10,704 nucleotides of DNA, taken from Acidobacteriota bacterium (GTDB lineage Bacteria > Acidobacteriota > Thermoanaerobaculia > Multivoradales > JAHEKO01). The notes beneath the pieces are model-generated. The model had not been told where the DNA came from, ran no database searches, and saw nothing but the letters and a program-made list of their open reading frames with translations. A program made the position numbers and the translations under genes. Where the stretch lies: NCBI GenBank assembly GCA_029861655.1, contig JAOTZA010000095.1, forward strand, positions 1-10,704, in the 5' to 3' direction. The first letter of the stretch is position 1; each line of letters starts with the position of its first letter. This document shows positions 1-6,977 of the stretch, one piece after another.

Positions 1-1
1 C

Positions 2-982
2 CTGTCGTTGGTTCCCATTGGCTGCTCGATCGTGTTCTCGAGGCCGGTCTACGGCGGCTCGGACTATCTGTTCGAAGTGATCCTGCCCGAGCTGGGGATT
101 CAGACGCGCGAGTTCGGAGCGGGCTCCCCCGCCGACTCGGTAGACACAATCTGCTCCGAGCTCGCGGCCGACGGCGCTCCCTGCCGGCTGATCTTCGTCG
201 AGACGCCTGCCAACCCGACGATGGTCATGACCGACATCGGCGCCATCGTCGAGATCGCCCATCGCCACGACGCGCTGTGCGCGGTCGACAATACGTTTCT
301 CGGGCCTCTCTATCAAAAACCCCTGAGTCATGGCGCCGATCTGGTGCTCTACTCGGCCACCAAATACCTCGGAGGACACAGCGATCTGGTCGCCGGGGTT
401 GCACTGGGCTCCGCTGAACTGATCCAGCGCATCAAACTGTACCGAACGATCCTCGGTACGCCCCTGGACCCCCACTCGGCATGGCTCCTGATGCGGTCTC
501 TGGAGACCGCCAAGCTGCGGATGACCTGCGCTCGAAAAAACGCCGAGAAAATAGCCGTTTGGCTAGCCGGCCACCCAAAGATCGTGAATGTCCACTTCCC
601 GGGCCTGCTCACCGAGGGCCGGCAGAAAGAAATCTACGAGAGCCAGTGCGAGGGGCCCGGAGCCATGATCAGTTTCGAGATCGCCTCCGCGGGCGAGGCG
701 GAGACTTTCGGCTTTCTCAATTCGATCCGGCTGATCAAACTCGCCGTGAGCCTGGGTGGCACCGAATCGCTGATCGAGCACCCGGCTTCAATGACCCACG
801 CTGACGTCCCCAAGGAGAAACAGGCCGCAATCGGTATCACCCCGAACCTGGTGCGGCTCTCCGTCGGGATCGAACACCCTGACGATCTGATCCGTGCTCT
901 GTCGGATGCACTCGAGCGTGTCCCGACGTCACAGAGAAAGACCGGCCCCTCCAAGGCCGCCGTAACCCGGAAGGGGAAATAG
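2..982 (+). CDS. Cys/Met metabolism PLP-dependent enzyme (cystathionine gamma-synthase / methionine gamma-lyase family), 5'-truncated by window
   Basis: A fold-type I PLP enzyme that makes or breaks C-S bonds of sulfur amino acids, expected in the cytosol. The frame is open from base 2, so the TTG at 8 is not a real start. Family members are about 390-430 residues, so roughly 80-100 N-terminal residues lie outside the window. Numbering from base 8, I see the phosphate-side YGGS (Y15), the cofactor-ring aspartate in VDNTF (D94), and the Schiff-base lysine in SATKYLGGHSD (K119). The conserved SLGGTESLIEHP block follows, then the substrate-carboxylate arginine in LVRLSVGIE (R283). The residue after YG is Gly, not the Cys typical of dedicated methionine gamma-lyases, which leans towards a gamma-synthase or gamma-lyase of cystathionine. 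The exact reaction cannot be fixed from sequence. The stop lies two bases before the next gene, so they probably share a transcript. Confidence 0.92.
   Translation: MSLVPIGCSIVFSRPVYGGSDYLFEVILPELGIQTREFGAGSPADSVDTICSELAADGAPCRLIFVETPANPTMVMTDIGAIVEIAHRHDALCAVDNTFLGPLYQKPLSHGADLVLYSATKYLGGHSDLVAGVALGSAELIQRIKLYRTILGTPLDPHSAWLLMRSLETAKLRMTCARKNAEKIAVWLAGHPKIVNVHFPGLLTEGRQKEIYESQCEGPGAMISFEIASAGEAETFGFLNSIRLIKLAVSLGGTESLIEHPASMTHADVPKEKQAAIGITPNLVRLSVGIEHPDDLIRALSDALERVPTSQRKTGPSKAAVTRKGK
971..976 (+). promoter_or_regulatory. Shine-Dalgarno that selects the GTG start of the stress-protein gene
   Basis: AAGGGG lies 8 bases upstream of GTG at 985 and inside the 3' end of the preceding coding region. 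It supports GTG 985 as the start. With only two bases between stop and start, it also suggests translational coupling. Confidence 0.7.
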
Positions 983-984
983 CC

Positions 985-1893
985 GTGGACCGATTTCGCA
1001 CCGTCCTTTGCCCCATCGATTTTTCGGCGCTGACGAAGAGCACCCTCGAGGTGGCTTCACGAATCTGCCAGCGTTTCGGCGCCCGCCTGGTTCTGCACCA
1101 CAACCAGGGTCCGATACCACCCGATTTCCTGAGCGTTCACTGGATGTGGTCCGAGGAACACGAGCAACACGAGCAACGCAAAGACATCGACGCCGCGGAG
1201 TTGTTGCAGCGGTTGTTCGAGACGGTACCCGCCGATGTCGACGTAGAAGCCAAGATCACCCGTGGCCCCCTCGAGAAAGGCGTCCTGTTTCTGGCCAAGA
1301 CTCTCCCAGCAGATCTCGTCGTCATGGGGAGCCATGGCTGGAGCACTCCGGAGCATCGCTCGGTCACCGAACGAGTCGTCCTCGAAGCACCCTGTACCGT
1401 ATTGACCATCCGAGACGGGTGCGACCCCGAGAAGCTTTTCGCCACCCGCCCTGGGAAGAGACCTCACGCCCTTCCGGTTCTCGTTGTCGTAGACCGTCTC
1501 GACGGTCCCAACGCGGCGCTCGACTTCGCGCTCGCTCTCGCCGAGCGGATGCCGCATGAGTTGGATCTGCTGCATGTGCTCAAACCGACCCGCCCCGACC
1601 GGCGAGCGGGGCAACGCGAGCGACGAATCGACGATGCGCGTCAACGGCTCGAGTCCCTCATCCCCGAGCTTCTCACCGGCCGTGCTCGGGTCCACGTGGC
1701 CGAGGGCAATCCGGGCCAGGAGATCCTGAACCTGGCTCAGACAACCGAACCGCTCTTCATGCTGGTTGGAGCGCGCAAGAAAACTCTGCTCCGCCGCAAG
1801 CGCGCCAAACAGACCAGTCTCGAGGTTCTGCACGGAGCCGAATGCCCCGCCTGGTTTGTTCCGGAGTCGAGCCTACGGCCAAAGCCACGTTAA
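985..1893 (+). CDS. Tandem universal stress protein (two UspA domains)
   Basis: A cytosolic stress-associated protein with two UspA-like alpha/beta domains in one 302-residue chain. Domain 1 (about 1-145) opens with RTVLCPIDFS, with the conserved Asp at 11, and carries LVVMGSHGWS near 112-120. Domain 2 (about 160-295) opens with VLVVVDRL (Asp170) and has MLVGARKK near 259-266. The canonical ATP loop is G-x2-G-x9-G-(S/T). In domain 1 the first two glycines are present (115, 118) but the last pair is Thr-Glu (128-129). In domain 2 only the first glycine remains (262). Nucleotide binding is therefore doubtful, at least in domain 2. The start is GTG with a good Shine-Dalgarno, two bases after the PLP enzyme. 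The role in this operon is unknown. The family call is secure. Confidence 0.93.
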   Translation: MDRFRTVLCPIDFSALTKSTLEVASRICQRFGARLVLHHNQGPIPPDFLSVHWMWSEEHEQHEQRKDIDAAELLQRLFETVPADVDVEAKITRGPLEKGVLFLAKTLPADLVVMGSHGWSTPEHRSVTERVVLEAPCTVLTIRDGCDPEKLFATRPGKRPHALPVLVVVDRLDGPNAALDFALALAERMPHELDLLHVLKPTRPDRRAGQRERRIDDARQRLESLIPELLTGRARVHVAEGNPGQEILNLAQTTEPLFMLVGARKKTLLRRKRAKQTSLEVLHGAECPAWFVPESSLRPKPR

Positions 1894-1938
1894 GCTCCCT
1901 GAACTCAGAAAGGAGCAACGAAAGCGCAACGAGTGAGG

Positions 1939-1958
1939 CACCACCCGTGGGGGTGGTG
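1939..1958 (+). other. Perfect 8-bp hairpin
   Basis: CACCACCC (1939-1946) and GGGTGGTG (1951-1958) are exact complements around the loop GTGG, extendable by one G-U pair (1938/1959). This is the strongest local hairpin in the leader. A U-tract is absent, so a structural or regulatory role is likelier than intrinsic termination. Confidence 0.5.
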
Positions 1959-2013
1959 TGCAGTGAACAAGCTGCCCAGTAGGCTTGTGCCGATTGTGCG
2001 CGCCGAAACCGGG

Positions 2014-2100
2014 CTGGGTATCTACCTTCGGTAGATGCAAGCCTCGAAGAGGTCGGATCGATCATCAAGGCTGACGTCGCGCGCGTCGCTACCCAGGGAG
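2014..2100 (+). promoter_or_regulatory. Possible multibranched RNA closed by a helix abutting the Shine-Dalgarno
   Basis: CTGGGTA (2014-2020) is an exact complement of TACCCAG (2090-2096). Between them lie three local hairpins: TCTAC 2021-2025 with GTAGA 2031-2035, CCTC 2042-2045 with GAGG 2049-2052, and GACG 2073-2076 with CGTC 2084-2087. The 3' strand of the closing helix ends at the first G of the Shine-Dalgarno GGGAG (2096-2100), five bases before ATG 2106. This layout would suit control of ribosome access. One 7-bp match in a spacer of this size is not far from chance, so confidence is limited. Confidence 0.35.
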
Positions 2101-2105
2101 ACAGC

Positions 2106-4199
2106 ATGCCAAGACAAGAAGGAATAAGAACCGGCTGGGCCTCGAGAATCAGCCGGCTGGCCATGGCCGCGCTTGTGGCAGAAGCCGTAACCGGCCTGCT
2201 GATCACATTCGCGCCGTTCTCGGCGGCCGTAGAGTGGACCGTGCTCCTCCATACGGTCGTTGGGCTGATCGTACTGGTGCCCCTGACCTGGTACACCATC
2301 GCCCACTGGGCAGACTACAAGCACTACAGCTTCTCGGATTCACTACTTCTCGGCTATGTCGCAGCGTTCGCCCTGTTGCTTTGCGCACTCTCCGGTGTCG
2401 TCGTGACCTGGCAGGGACTCTTCGCACTGCGCATGTCGCCCCTGTGGCGCAACATCCACCTGTACTCCACTTTTGTCGCGCTGCTGGCGACACTGCCTCA
2501 CCTGGTCCTGGTCTACATACGGCTGGGAAAACGACGCACGGAAGTGCGGGCCGGGAAGCTCGCCGGGTGGTCGCTCGGCGCGGCGGTTCTCATGATCGCA
2601 ATCGTCGCTCTTTTGCCTCGGGTCTACGGTAGCGTCGAATACGTCAACCAGCTGCCGGAAGACTACAACTTCCTCTACGGCGAGGACCGTCCGTTCGCAC
2701 CCAGCCTTGCGGTGACCTCGACCGGCGGCGCCTTTGACGCGGAATCGCTTGCCGGGTCCGAAAGTTGCGGCACCTCTCGCTGCCACTCGCAGATCCTTGA
2801 GGAATGGAAGCCCAGCGCCCATCGCTACGCGGCCATGGACCCGCTATTTCAAAAGGTCCAGAGCGTCATGGCCGAGCAGAACGGTGCCGAATCGACACGC
2901 TACTGCGGTGGCTGTCACGATCCCATCTCCCTCTTTTCCGGCACCAAGAACCTGTTTGTCGAGAACCTCACCGATCTCCACGGCTATCAGGAAGGGATCT
3001 CGTGCCTCTCGTGTCATGGCGTGCGCGAGACAGACCTCCAGGGAAATGCCAACTACGTCATGACCCAGCCTTCGACCTATCTGTGGCAGTGGAGCGAGGG
3101 CCGAATGGCGAAGTTCGCCAGCGACTTTCTGATCCGCACCTATCCGGACGAGCACCAGAAGCTCTCCAAGCGCATGTTCAAGGCGCCCGAGTATTGCGCC
3201 GCTTGCCACAAACAGTTCATCGATCAAGAGGTCAACCGGGTCGGCTGGGTGCAGCTCCAGAACCAGTACGACAACTGGAAAGCGAGCCACTGGTTTGTCG
3301 AGGGCGAGCCCGAAAAGACCGTTGAGTGCCGCGAGTGCCATATGCCGCTGGTGGCCTCGACAGACCCGGCGCGAGGCGACGCCGTCGATCACAACCGGCA
3401 GGCGGACGACGGCATGCACCGAAGCCACCGTTTTATCGCCGCTAACAGTCTGGTTCCGGCGTTGCTCGAGCTCGAGGGATGGGAAGAGCAAGTGGCGTTG
3501 ACCGAGCAATGGCTCAAGGGCGAGTTCGAGATCCCGGAGATCCAGGACAAATGGCGAAAAGGACCGGTGATCCAAGTCTCCCTTGAAGTTCCGGACTCGG
3601 CCGCGCCTGGCGAGAAGCTCTCGGTCCGAGTGGTCATGACCGCCAACAAGGTCGGGCACGACTTTCCGACCGGACCTCTCGACATCATCCAGAGCTGGAT
3701 CGAGATGCACATCGAGGATCAGAACGGCAATGAAATCTTCTCCAGCGGCACACGCGACGAAAAGAACTTCATCGAGCCCGGAAGCTTTCTCTTCAAGGCG
3801 GAACCGGTCGATCAGTACGGCAATCTGATCGATCGGCATAACCTCTGGGAGATGGTCGGTGTGCGCTATCGGCGGGCTCTCTTCCCGGGTTACTCGGACA
3901 CCGTCGAATACATGGTCGACTGCCCGAGCGCTCTAACCCCCATGTCCGAAGACGAACGAGAATCCTGGGAAAATCAGGGATTCGATGTGGATGTACCGGC
4001 CGAAGAGGGTGAGCTACGAATCGAGGCCCGCTTGATGTATCGCAAGGTGGACCAGTTCTTGATCAACTTTCTTCTCGGAGAGGACTCGGGGCTTACGGCT
4101 CCGGTCGTCGAGATGAGCCGCCAGACCGCCATCGTTCCAATTCGTTCAAGGACCGCCGCGACCGGGAGTTCGAGCCGTTCGGTAGGCGCCGGCGGTTGA
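2106..4199 (+). CDS. Membrane-anchored pentahaem c-type cytochrome with N-terminal b-type-like membrane domain
   Basis: A probable quinol-linked or periplasmic electron-transfer protein of 697 residues. The N-terminus has about five hydrophobic helices (roughly 15-38, 44-66, 78-103, 116-138, 150-170). Histidines 49 and 67 flank helix 2, and 118 and 132 lie in helix 4, a pattern that could ligate two b-haems. The soluble part has five haem-c motifs: an unusual CX4CH (C221-H227), then CXXCH at 267, 300, 364 and 408, spaced as in c554-like multihaem cytochromes. A C-terminal beta-rich region (about 480-640) has no haem motif but carries VGHDFPTG (near 516-523), often seen in such proteins. The tail after about 680 is low complexity. 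ATG 2106 has the Shine-Dalgarno GGGAG. No neighbouring gene supplies a partner oxidase or reductase, so donor and acceptor are unknown. The haem assignment is firm; b-haem binding is inference. Confidence 0.9.
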   Translation: MPRQEGIRTGWASRISRLAMAALVAEAVTGLLITFAPFSAAVEWTVLLHTVVGLIVLVPLTWYTIAHWADYKHYSFSDSLLLGYVAAFALLLCALSGVVVTWQGLFALRMSPLWRNIHLYSTFVALLATLPHLVLVYIRLGKRRTEVRAGKLAGWSLGAAVLMIAIVALLPRVYGSVEYVNQLPEDYNFLYGEDRPFAPSLAVTSTGGAFDAESLAGSESCGTSRCHSQILEEWKPSAHRYAAMDPLFQKVQSVMAEQNGAESTRYCGGCHDPISLFSGTKNLFVENLTDLHGYQEGISCLSCHGVRETDLQGNANYVMTQPSTYLWQWSEGRMAKFASDFLIRTYPDEHQKLSKRMFKAPEYCAACHKQFIDQEVNRVGWVQLQNQYDNWKASHWFVEGEPEKTVECRECHMPLVASTDPARGDAVDHNRQADDGMHRSHRFIAANSLVPALLELEGWEEQVALTEQWLKGEFEIPEIQDKWRKGPVIQVSLEVPDSAAPGEKLSVRVVMTANKVGHDFPTGPLDIIQSWIEMHIEDQNGNEIFSSGTRDEKNFIEPGSFLFKAEPVDQYGNLIDRHNLWEMVGVRYRRALFPGYSDTVEYMVDCPSALTPMSEDERESWENQGFDVDVPAEEGELRIEARLMYRKVDQFLINFLLGEDSGLTAPVVEMSRQTAIVPIRSRTAATGSSSRSVGAGG

Positions 4200-4319
4200 T
4201 CGAGTGCCGGGGGGCAAGATGGATTCGACTCGACCTAGCCTGCGTCACTCACGGCCGCTCGAGCAGATTGTCGAAAGCGTTTGTCAGATCGGGCCGGACG
4301 CAGGGGCGAGTAACGCTGG

Positions 4320-4384
4320 CATACTTACGGTATGTCGAGGATCGAGAACCGAGTATCGGCCCGAGATGGCGAACGATCTCGGCC
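4320..4384 (+). other. Hairpins in the cytochrome to VCBS-protein spacer
   Basis: The 208-base spacer after the cytochrome stop shows a small hairpin, CATAC 4320-4324 with GTATG 4330-4334, and a stronger one, CCGAGAT 4361-4367 with ATCTCGG 4376-4382. The latter extends by two pairs across a bulged C and ends about 24 bases before the next start. No U-tract follows, so read-through from the cytochrome gene is plausible. Short open frames here (for example a TTG frame from 4196) have no family signature or Shine-Dalgarno, and I do not call them genes. Confidence 0.4.
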
Positions 4385-4407
4385 AGATGCCGAGTGGCTC
4401 GTGAGTG

Positions 4408-6951
4408 ATGCAGGCTAAAGTAGGGCGTCGCAAGAAACGGTTGCGACGCGTCGTCTGGCTCATTGTCGCGGCGTCTGTCACCGCTGTCGTAGCGGGGCTG
4501 GGGATCTGGCTCTCGACACGACCGGAGACTCGCACACCGGGCGAAGACCTTCCGGAGATAACTGCTCGGCTGGCTCTGGACCTGCCCGCTGACGCCCCGC
4601 TGCCGCACTTCGCCGATGTGACGAGCGCCGCCGGGCTGGGGGACTTTCGTGCCTTTACCGGCGAGCGCACTTCCCAGCTCCCAGAAGACATGGGAGCGGG
4701 AGCCGCCTGGGGCGATTTCGACAACGACGGTGACGACGATCTCTTCCTGGTGAGCGCCGGCGGGTCTCTGGAACTGACAGAGCAAGAAATCGCCCAGTCC
4801 AAGCTCTTCGAAAACTTGGGTGACGGGACATTTCGCGAGTTCGGCGGCTTCCCGGAAACTCGCATCCATGGCATGGGAGCCGCCTGGGGCGACTTCGACA
4901 GCGACGGGCGGCTCGATCTGGTGGTGAGCGGCTACCGGGCTCTTCTGCTTTTCCACAACAACGGAGACCGGTTCGTACTCGATCCATCTCTCGCCGCGCC
5001 CGATGGCTACTGGGCCGGCGTCGCCTGGTCCGATTTCGACAACGATCTCGATCTCGATCTCTATGTCTGCGGCTATGTCGACTACAAGGTCGACGACGCC
5101 AGCCGCAGGCGATTCTCCGACCAGTACGGCCAGGCCGTTCCCTACACGCTGAACCCGGCGTCTTTCGAACCGTCGCCAAATCTGCTGTTTCGCAACCGTC
5201 TGTCAGAGAGCGGCCAGCCGGACTTCGTCGAGGAGGCGGTGGCCCTGGGAGTCTCTAACCCCGGTGGCAGAAGTCTCACCGCGCTGTGGCACGACTTCGA
5301 CTCCGACGGCCGACAAGATCTCTATGTCGCCAACGACATTTCGGACAACGCTCTTTTCTTGAACCTCCCAGCCGGTTTCGAGGACTCGGGTCTCGCCGCC
5401 TGGGTGGCCGACTACCGGGGCGCGATGGGGCTCACTGCCGGCGACTGGAACCGCGACGGCGACGACGATCTCTTTGTCACCCATTGGGTGGCGCAGGAGA
5501 ACGCCCTCTACGACGCGCGGCGGCTATCGGCGACCGAGACCTCGACCGGAGCCCTGGTCTTTTCGGACCTCGCGGCGCCTCTGGGTCTTGGCCAGATCGC
5601 TCTGCAATCGGTGGGTTGGGGAACCGAGTTCGCCGATTTCGACTCCGACGGCTGGCTCGACGTGTTCATCGCCAACGGTTCGACATTCGAGACCACCGAA
5701 TCGCCCAAACGGCTCAAACCCCAAAAGCCGTTTCTGATGTGGAATCGGCAAGGGCGCACCTTTCACGACATCGCACCGCTTGCCGAGTCTCTCTCGGAGC
5801 CATGGGTCGGACGCGGTCTGGCCACTTCGGATTACGATCAGGACGGCGACCTCGATGTACTCGTCATGGATCTCGAGCGCGGACCCCGGCTGCTGCGCAA
5901 TAACTTGGAGGACATGGGCAACTGGCTCGAGATCCGATTGCGCCGGCTGTCGGAGGCCGATGGTTTCCCGGGAGCGATCGAGGGAGCGACCGTCACCGCC
6001 TGGTTGGGCGACGTGCCACTGCGCCGGTCGCTAACCCGGGCGTCGTACCTTTCCCAGAGCAGCCACACCTTGCACTTCGGATTGGGCGCCGCGGCGAATG
6101 TCGACCGCATCGAAGTGGCCTGGCCGGGTGGTGAGACCGAGTCCTACTCGGGTGTTTCTTCAAACGCCATCTGGCAGATCACCGAAGGCGAGACAGAGCC
6201 ACGGCGGATTTCGGGAGTCGGCGCCGTTTCTCACTCGGCATCGGCACCTCCGGCCGGAGATCGCGAGCGTCTGATCGAGTTCTGGTCCAAGCAGCGTGCC
6301 GCTATGGACGCCATGAAGCGCGACGGCGACACCGAACGCGCGCTGACCCTCTTCCAAGAGGCCCTCGCCCTCAACCCGGAGCACGGTGACTCCCGTTACT
6401 ACCTCGCCAATCTCCTCGCCGACAAGGGACAAACCAAACAGGCGCTCGCCGAACTCGACGTACTCACCAGGCAGAACCCCCTGAGCCACCGCGGTTATCG
6501 CCAACGCGGCATCCTGCTGGCACTCTCCGCGCAATCCGACAGGGACCTAGCGGCGGCGGAAACGGCGCTCGAACGAGCCCTCGAGATCAACCGCGAAGAG
6601 ACCGGAGCGCTGCTGGCTTTGGGTGAGGTCGCCCTCCTCCGCGGCAACCCACGCCTCGCTGACGAACGGCTCGCGCTGGTCCTGCAGAGCAACCCGCGAG
6701 CCGTCGGCGCCCTCTTCTTACGTGGATACGTCGCGTGGCTCCAAGGAGACGAGACGGCGGCTGGGCGATTCTTGGAACAAGCACGCACCGCGCTCGGCCC
6801 CGAGTGGAAACCCGAGGGGACGACGGCCGAGGGCGATGTCGCGGTCCGGTCCCATCAGGAAACCAGCCCTTTGTCGCGGTTCTGGGAAGAGTGGGATGGA
6901 CAGGCGGAGGCCGCAACCGCTTTTGCTCCGTTGCGATCTTTTCTCCGCTAA
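4408..6951 (+). CDS. Membrane-anchored VCBS (FG-GAP) repeat, ASPIC/UnbV and TPR protein (CRTAC1-like)
   Basis: An exported, membrane-tethered repeat protein of about 848 residues. A basic N-terminus (KVGRRKKRLRR) and a hydrophobic helix (about 16-36) look like an uncleaved signal anchor. Seven VCBS/FG-GAP units follow, with cores of the type GDFDNDGDDDLF near residues 103, 162, 209, 296, 346, 410 and 475. Their DxDxDG loops are calcium-binding in this family. Unit 3 has Leu in place of the loop Gly. An ASPIC/UnbV domain spans about 505-592, with YLSQSSHTLHFGLG and VAWPGG. The C-terminal third (about 630-800) is TPR-like, with repeats ending in ALALNPEH, LTRQNPLS, ALEINREE and VLQSNPRA. ATG 4408 is preferred; GTG 4405 directly before it is possible, and the Shine-Dalgarno is weak for both. 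It lies downstream of the cytochrome and is probably co-transcribed. A binding or scaffolding role outside the cytoplasm is inferred; no catalytic site is visible. Confidence 0.92.
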   Translation: MQAKVGRRKKRLRRVVWLIVAASVTAVVAGLGIWLSTRPETRTPGEDLPEITARLALDLPADAPLPHFADVTSAAGLGDFRAFTGERTSQLPEDMGAGAAWGDFDNDGDDDLFLVSAGGSLELTEQEIAQSKLFENLGDGTFREFGGFPETRIHGMGAAWGDFDSDGRLDLVVSGYRALLLFHNNGDRFVLDPSLAAPDGYWAGVAWSDFDNDLDLDLYVCGYVDYKVDDASRRRFSDQYGQAVPYTLNPASFEPSPNLLFRNRLSESGQPDFVEEAVALGVSNPGGRSLTALWHDFDSDGRQDLYVANDISDNALFLNLPAGFEDSGLAAWVADYRGAMGLTAGDWNRDGDDDLFVTHWVAQENALYDARRLSATETSTGALVFSDLAAPLGLGQIALQSVGWGTEFADFDSDGWLDVFIANGSTFETTESPKRLKPQKPFLMWNRQGRTFHDIAPLAESLSEPWVGRGLATSDYDQDGDLDVLVMDLERGPRLLRNNLEDMGNWLEIRLRRLSEADGFPGAIEGATVTAWLGDVPLRRSLTRASYLSQSSHTLHFGLGAAANVDRIEVAWPGGETESYSGVSSNAIWQITEGETEPRRISGVGAVSHSASAPPAGDRERLIEFWSKQRAAMDAMKRDGDTERALTLFQEALALNPEHGDSRYYLANLLADKGQTKQALAELDVLTRQNPLSHRGYRQRGILLALSAQSDRDLAAAETALERALEINREETGALLALGEVALLRGNPRLADERLALVLQSNPRAVGALFLRGYVAWLQGDETAAGRFLEQARTALGPEWKPEGTTAEGDVAVRSHQETSPLSRFWEEWDGQAEAATAFAPLRSFLR
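5044..5061 (+). repeat. Three perfect tandem copies of GATCTC inside VCBS unit 3
   Basis: The in-frame hexamer GATCTC occurs three times in a row and encodes Asp-Leu three times. The first copy puts Leu where other units have the Gly of the calcium loop (DND-G). The unit has the same length as its sisters, so the change is a substitution or gene-conversion-like event rather than an insertion. Confidence 0.8.
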
Positions 6952-6977
6952 TTCTGGGACTGTCCCCTGAGCTCCAA

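Larger units (their letters stand above)
1894..2105 (+). promoter_or_regulatory. Hairpin-rich intergenic leader before the multihaem cytochrome gene
   Basis: A 212-base non-coding stretch. In order it can form GCTCC 1894-1898 with GGAGC 1912-1916, CACCACCC 1939-1946 with GGGTGGTG 1951-1958 (4-base loop), and ACAAGC 1967-1972 with GCTTGT 1983-1988. These are followed by the nested structure at 2014-2096. GCAACGA occurs twice, at 1915-1921 and 1926-1932. No U-tract follows any hairpin, so I do not call an intrinsic terminator. I recognise no known riboswitch consensus and no convincing sigma70 promoter. It may be a structured 5' UTR. The evidence is base complementarity only. Confidence 0.4.

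Noticed and set aside
8..982. TTG at base 8 as the start of the PLP enzyme
   Set aside because: The frame is open to the window edge and the protein would lack the N-terminal quarter found in all family members, so the gene is cut by the window.
1985..2024. Sigma70 promoter (TTGTGC at 1994-1999 and TATCTA at 2019-2024)
   Set aside because: The spacer is 19 bases and both boxes match the consensus poorly, so it is not distinguishable from background.
1894..2105. Cyclic di-GMP (GEMM), cobalamin, SAM or TPP riboswitch before the cytochrome gene
   Set aside because: I compared the leader by eye with the conserved cores I know for these classes and found none. Only generic hairpins can be supported.
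2844..3839. A 331-codon open frame on the minus strand inside the cytochrome gene
   Set aside because: The plus-strand frame holds all five haem motifs. The antisense frame is a composition artefact.
4196..4408. A 70-codon frame starting at TTG, overlapping the cytochrome stop
   Set aside because: Rare start, no ribosome site, composition unlike the neighbouring genes and no recognisable feature. It is better read as a spacer with hairpins.
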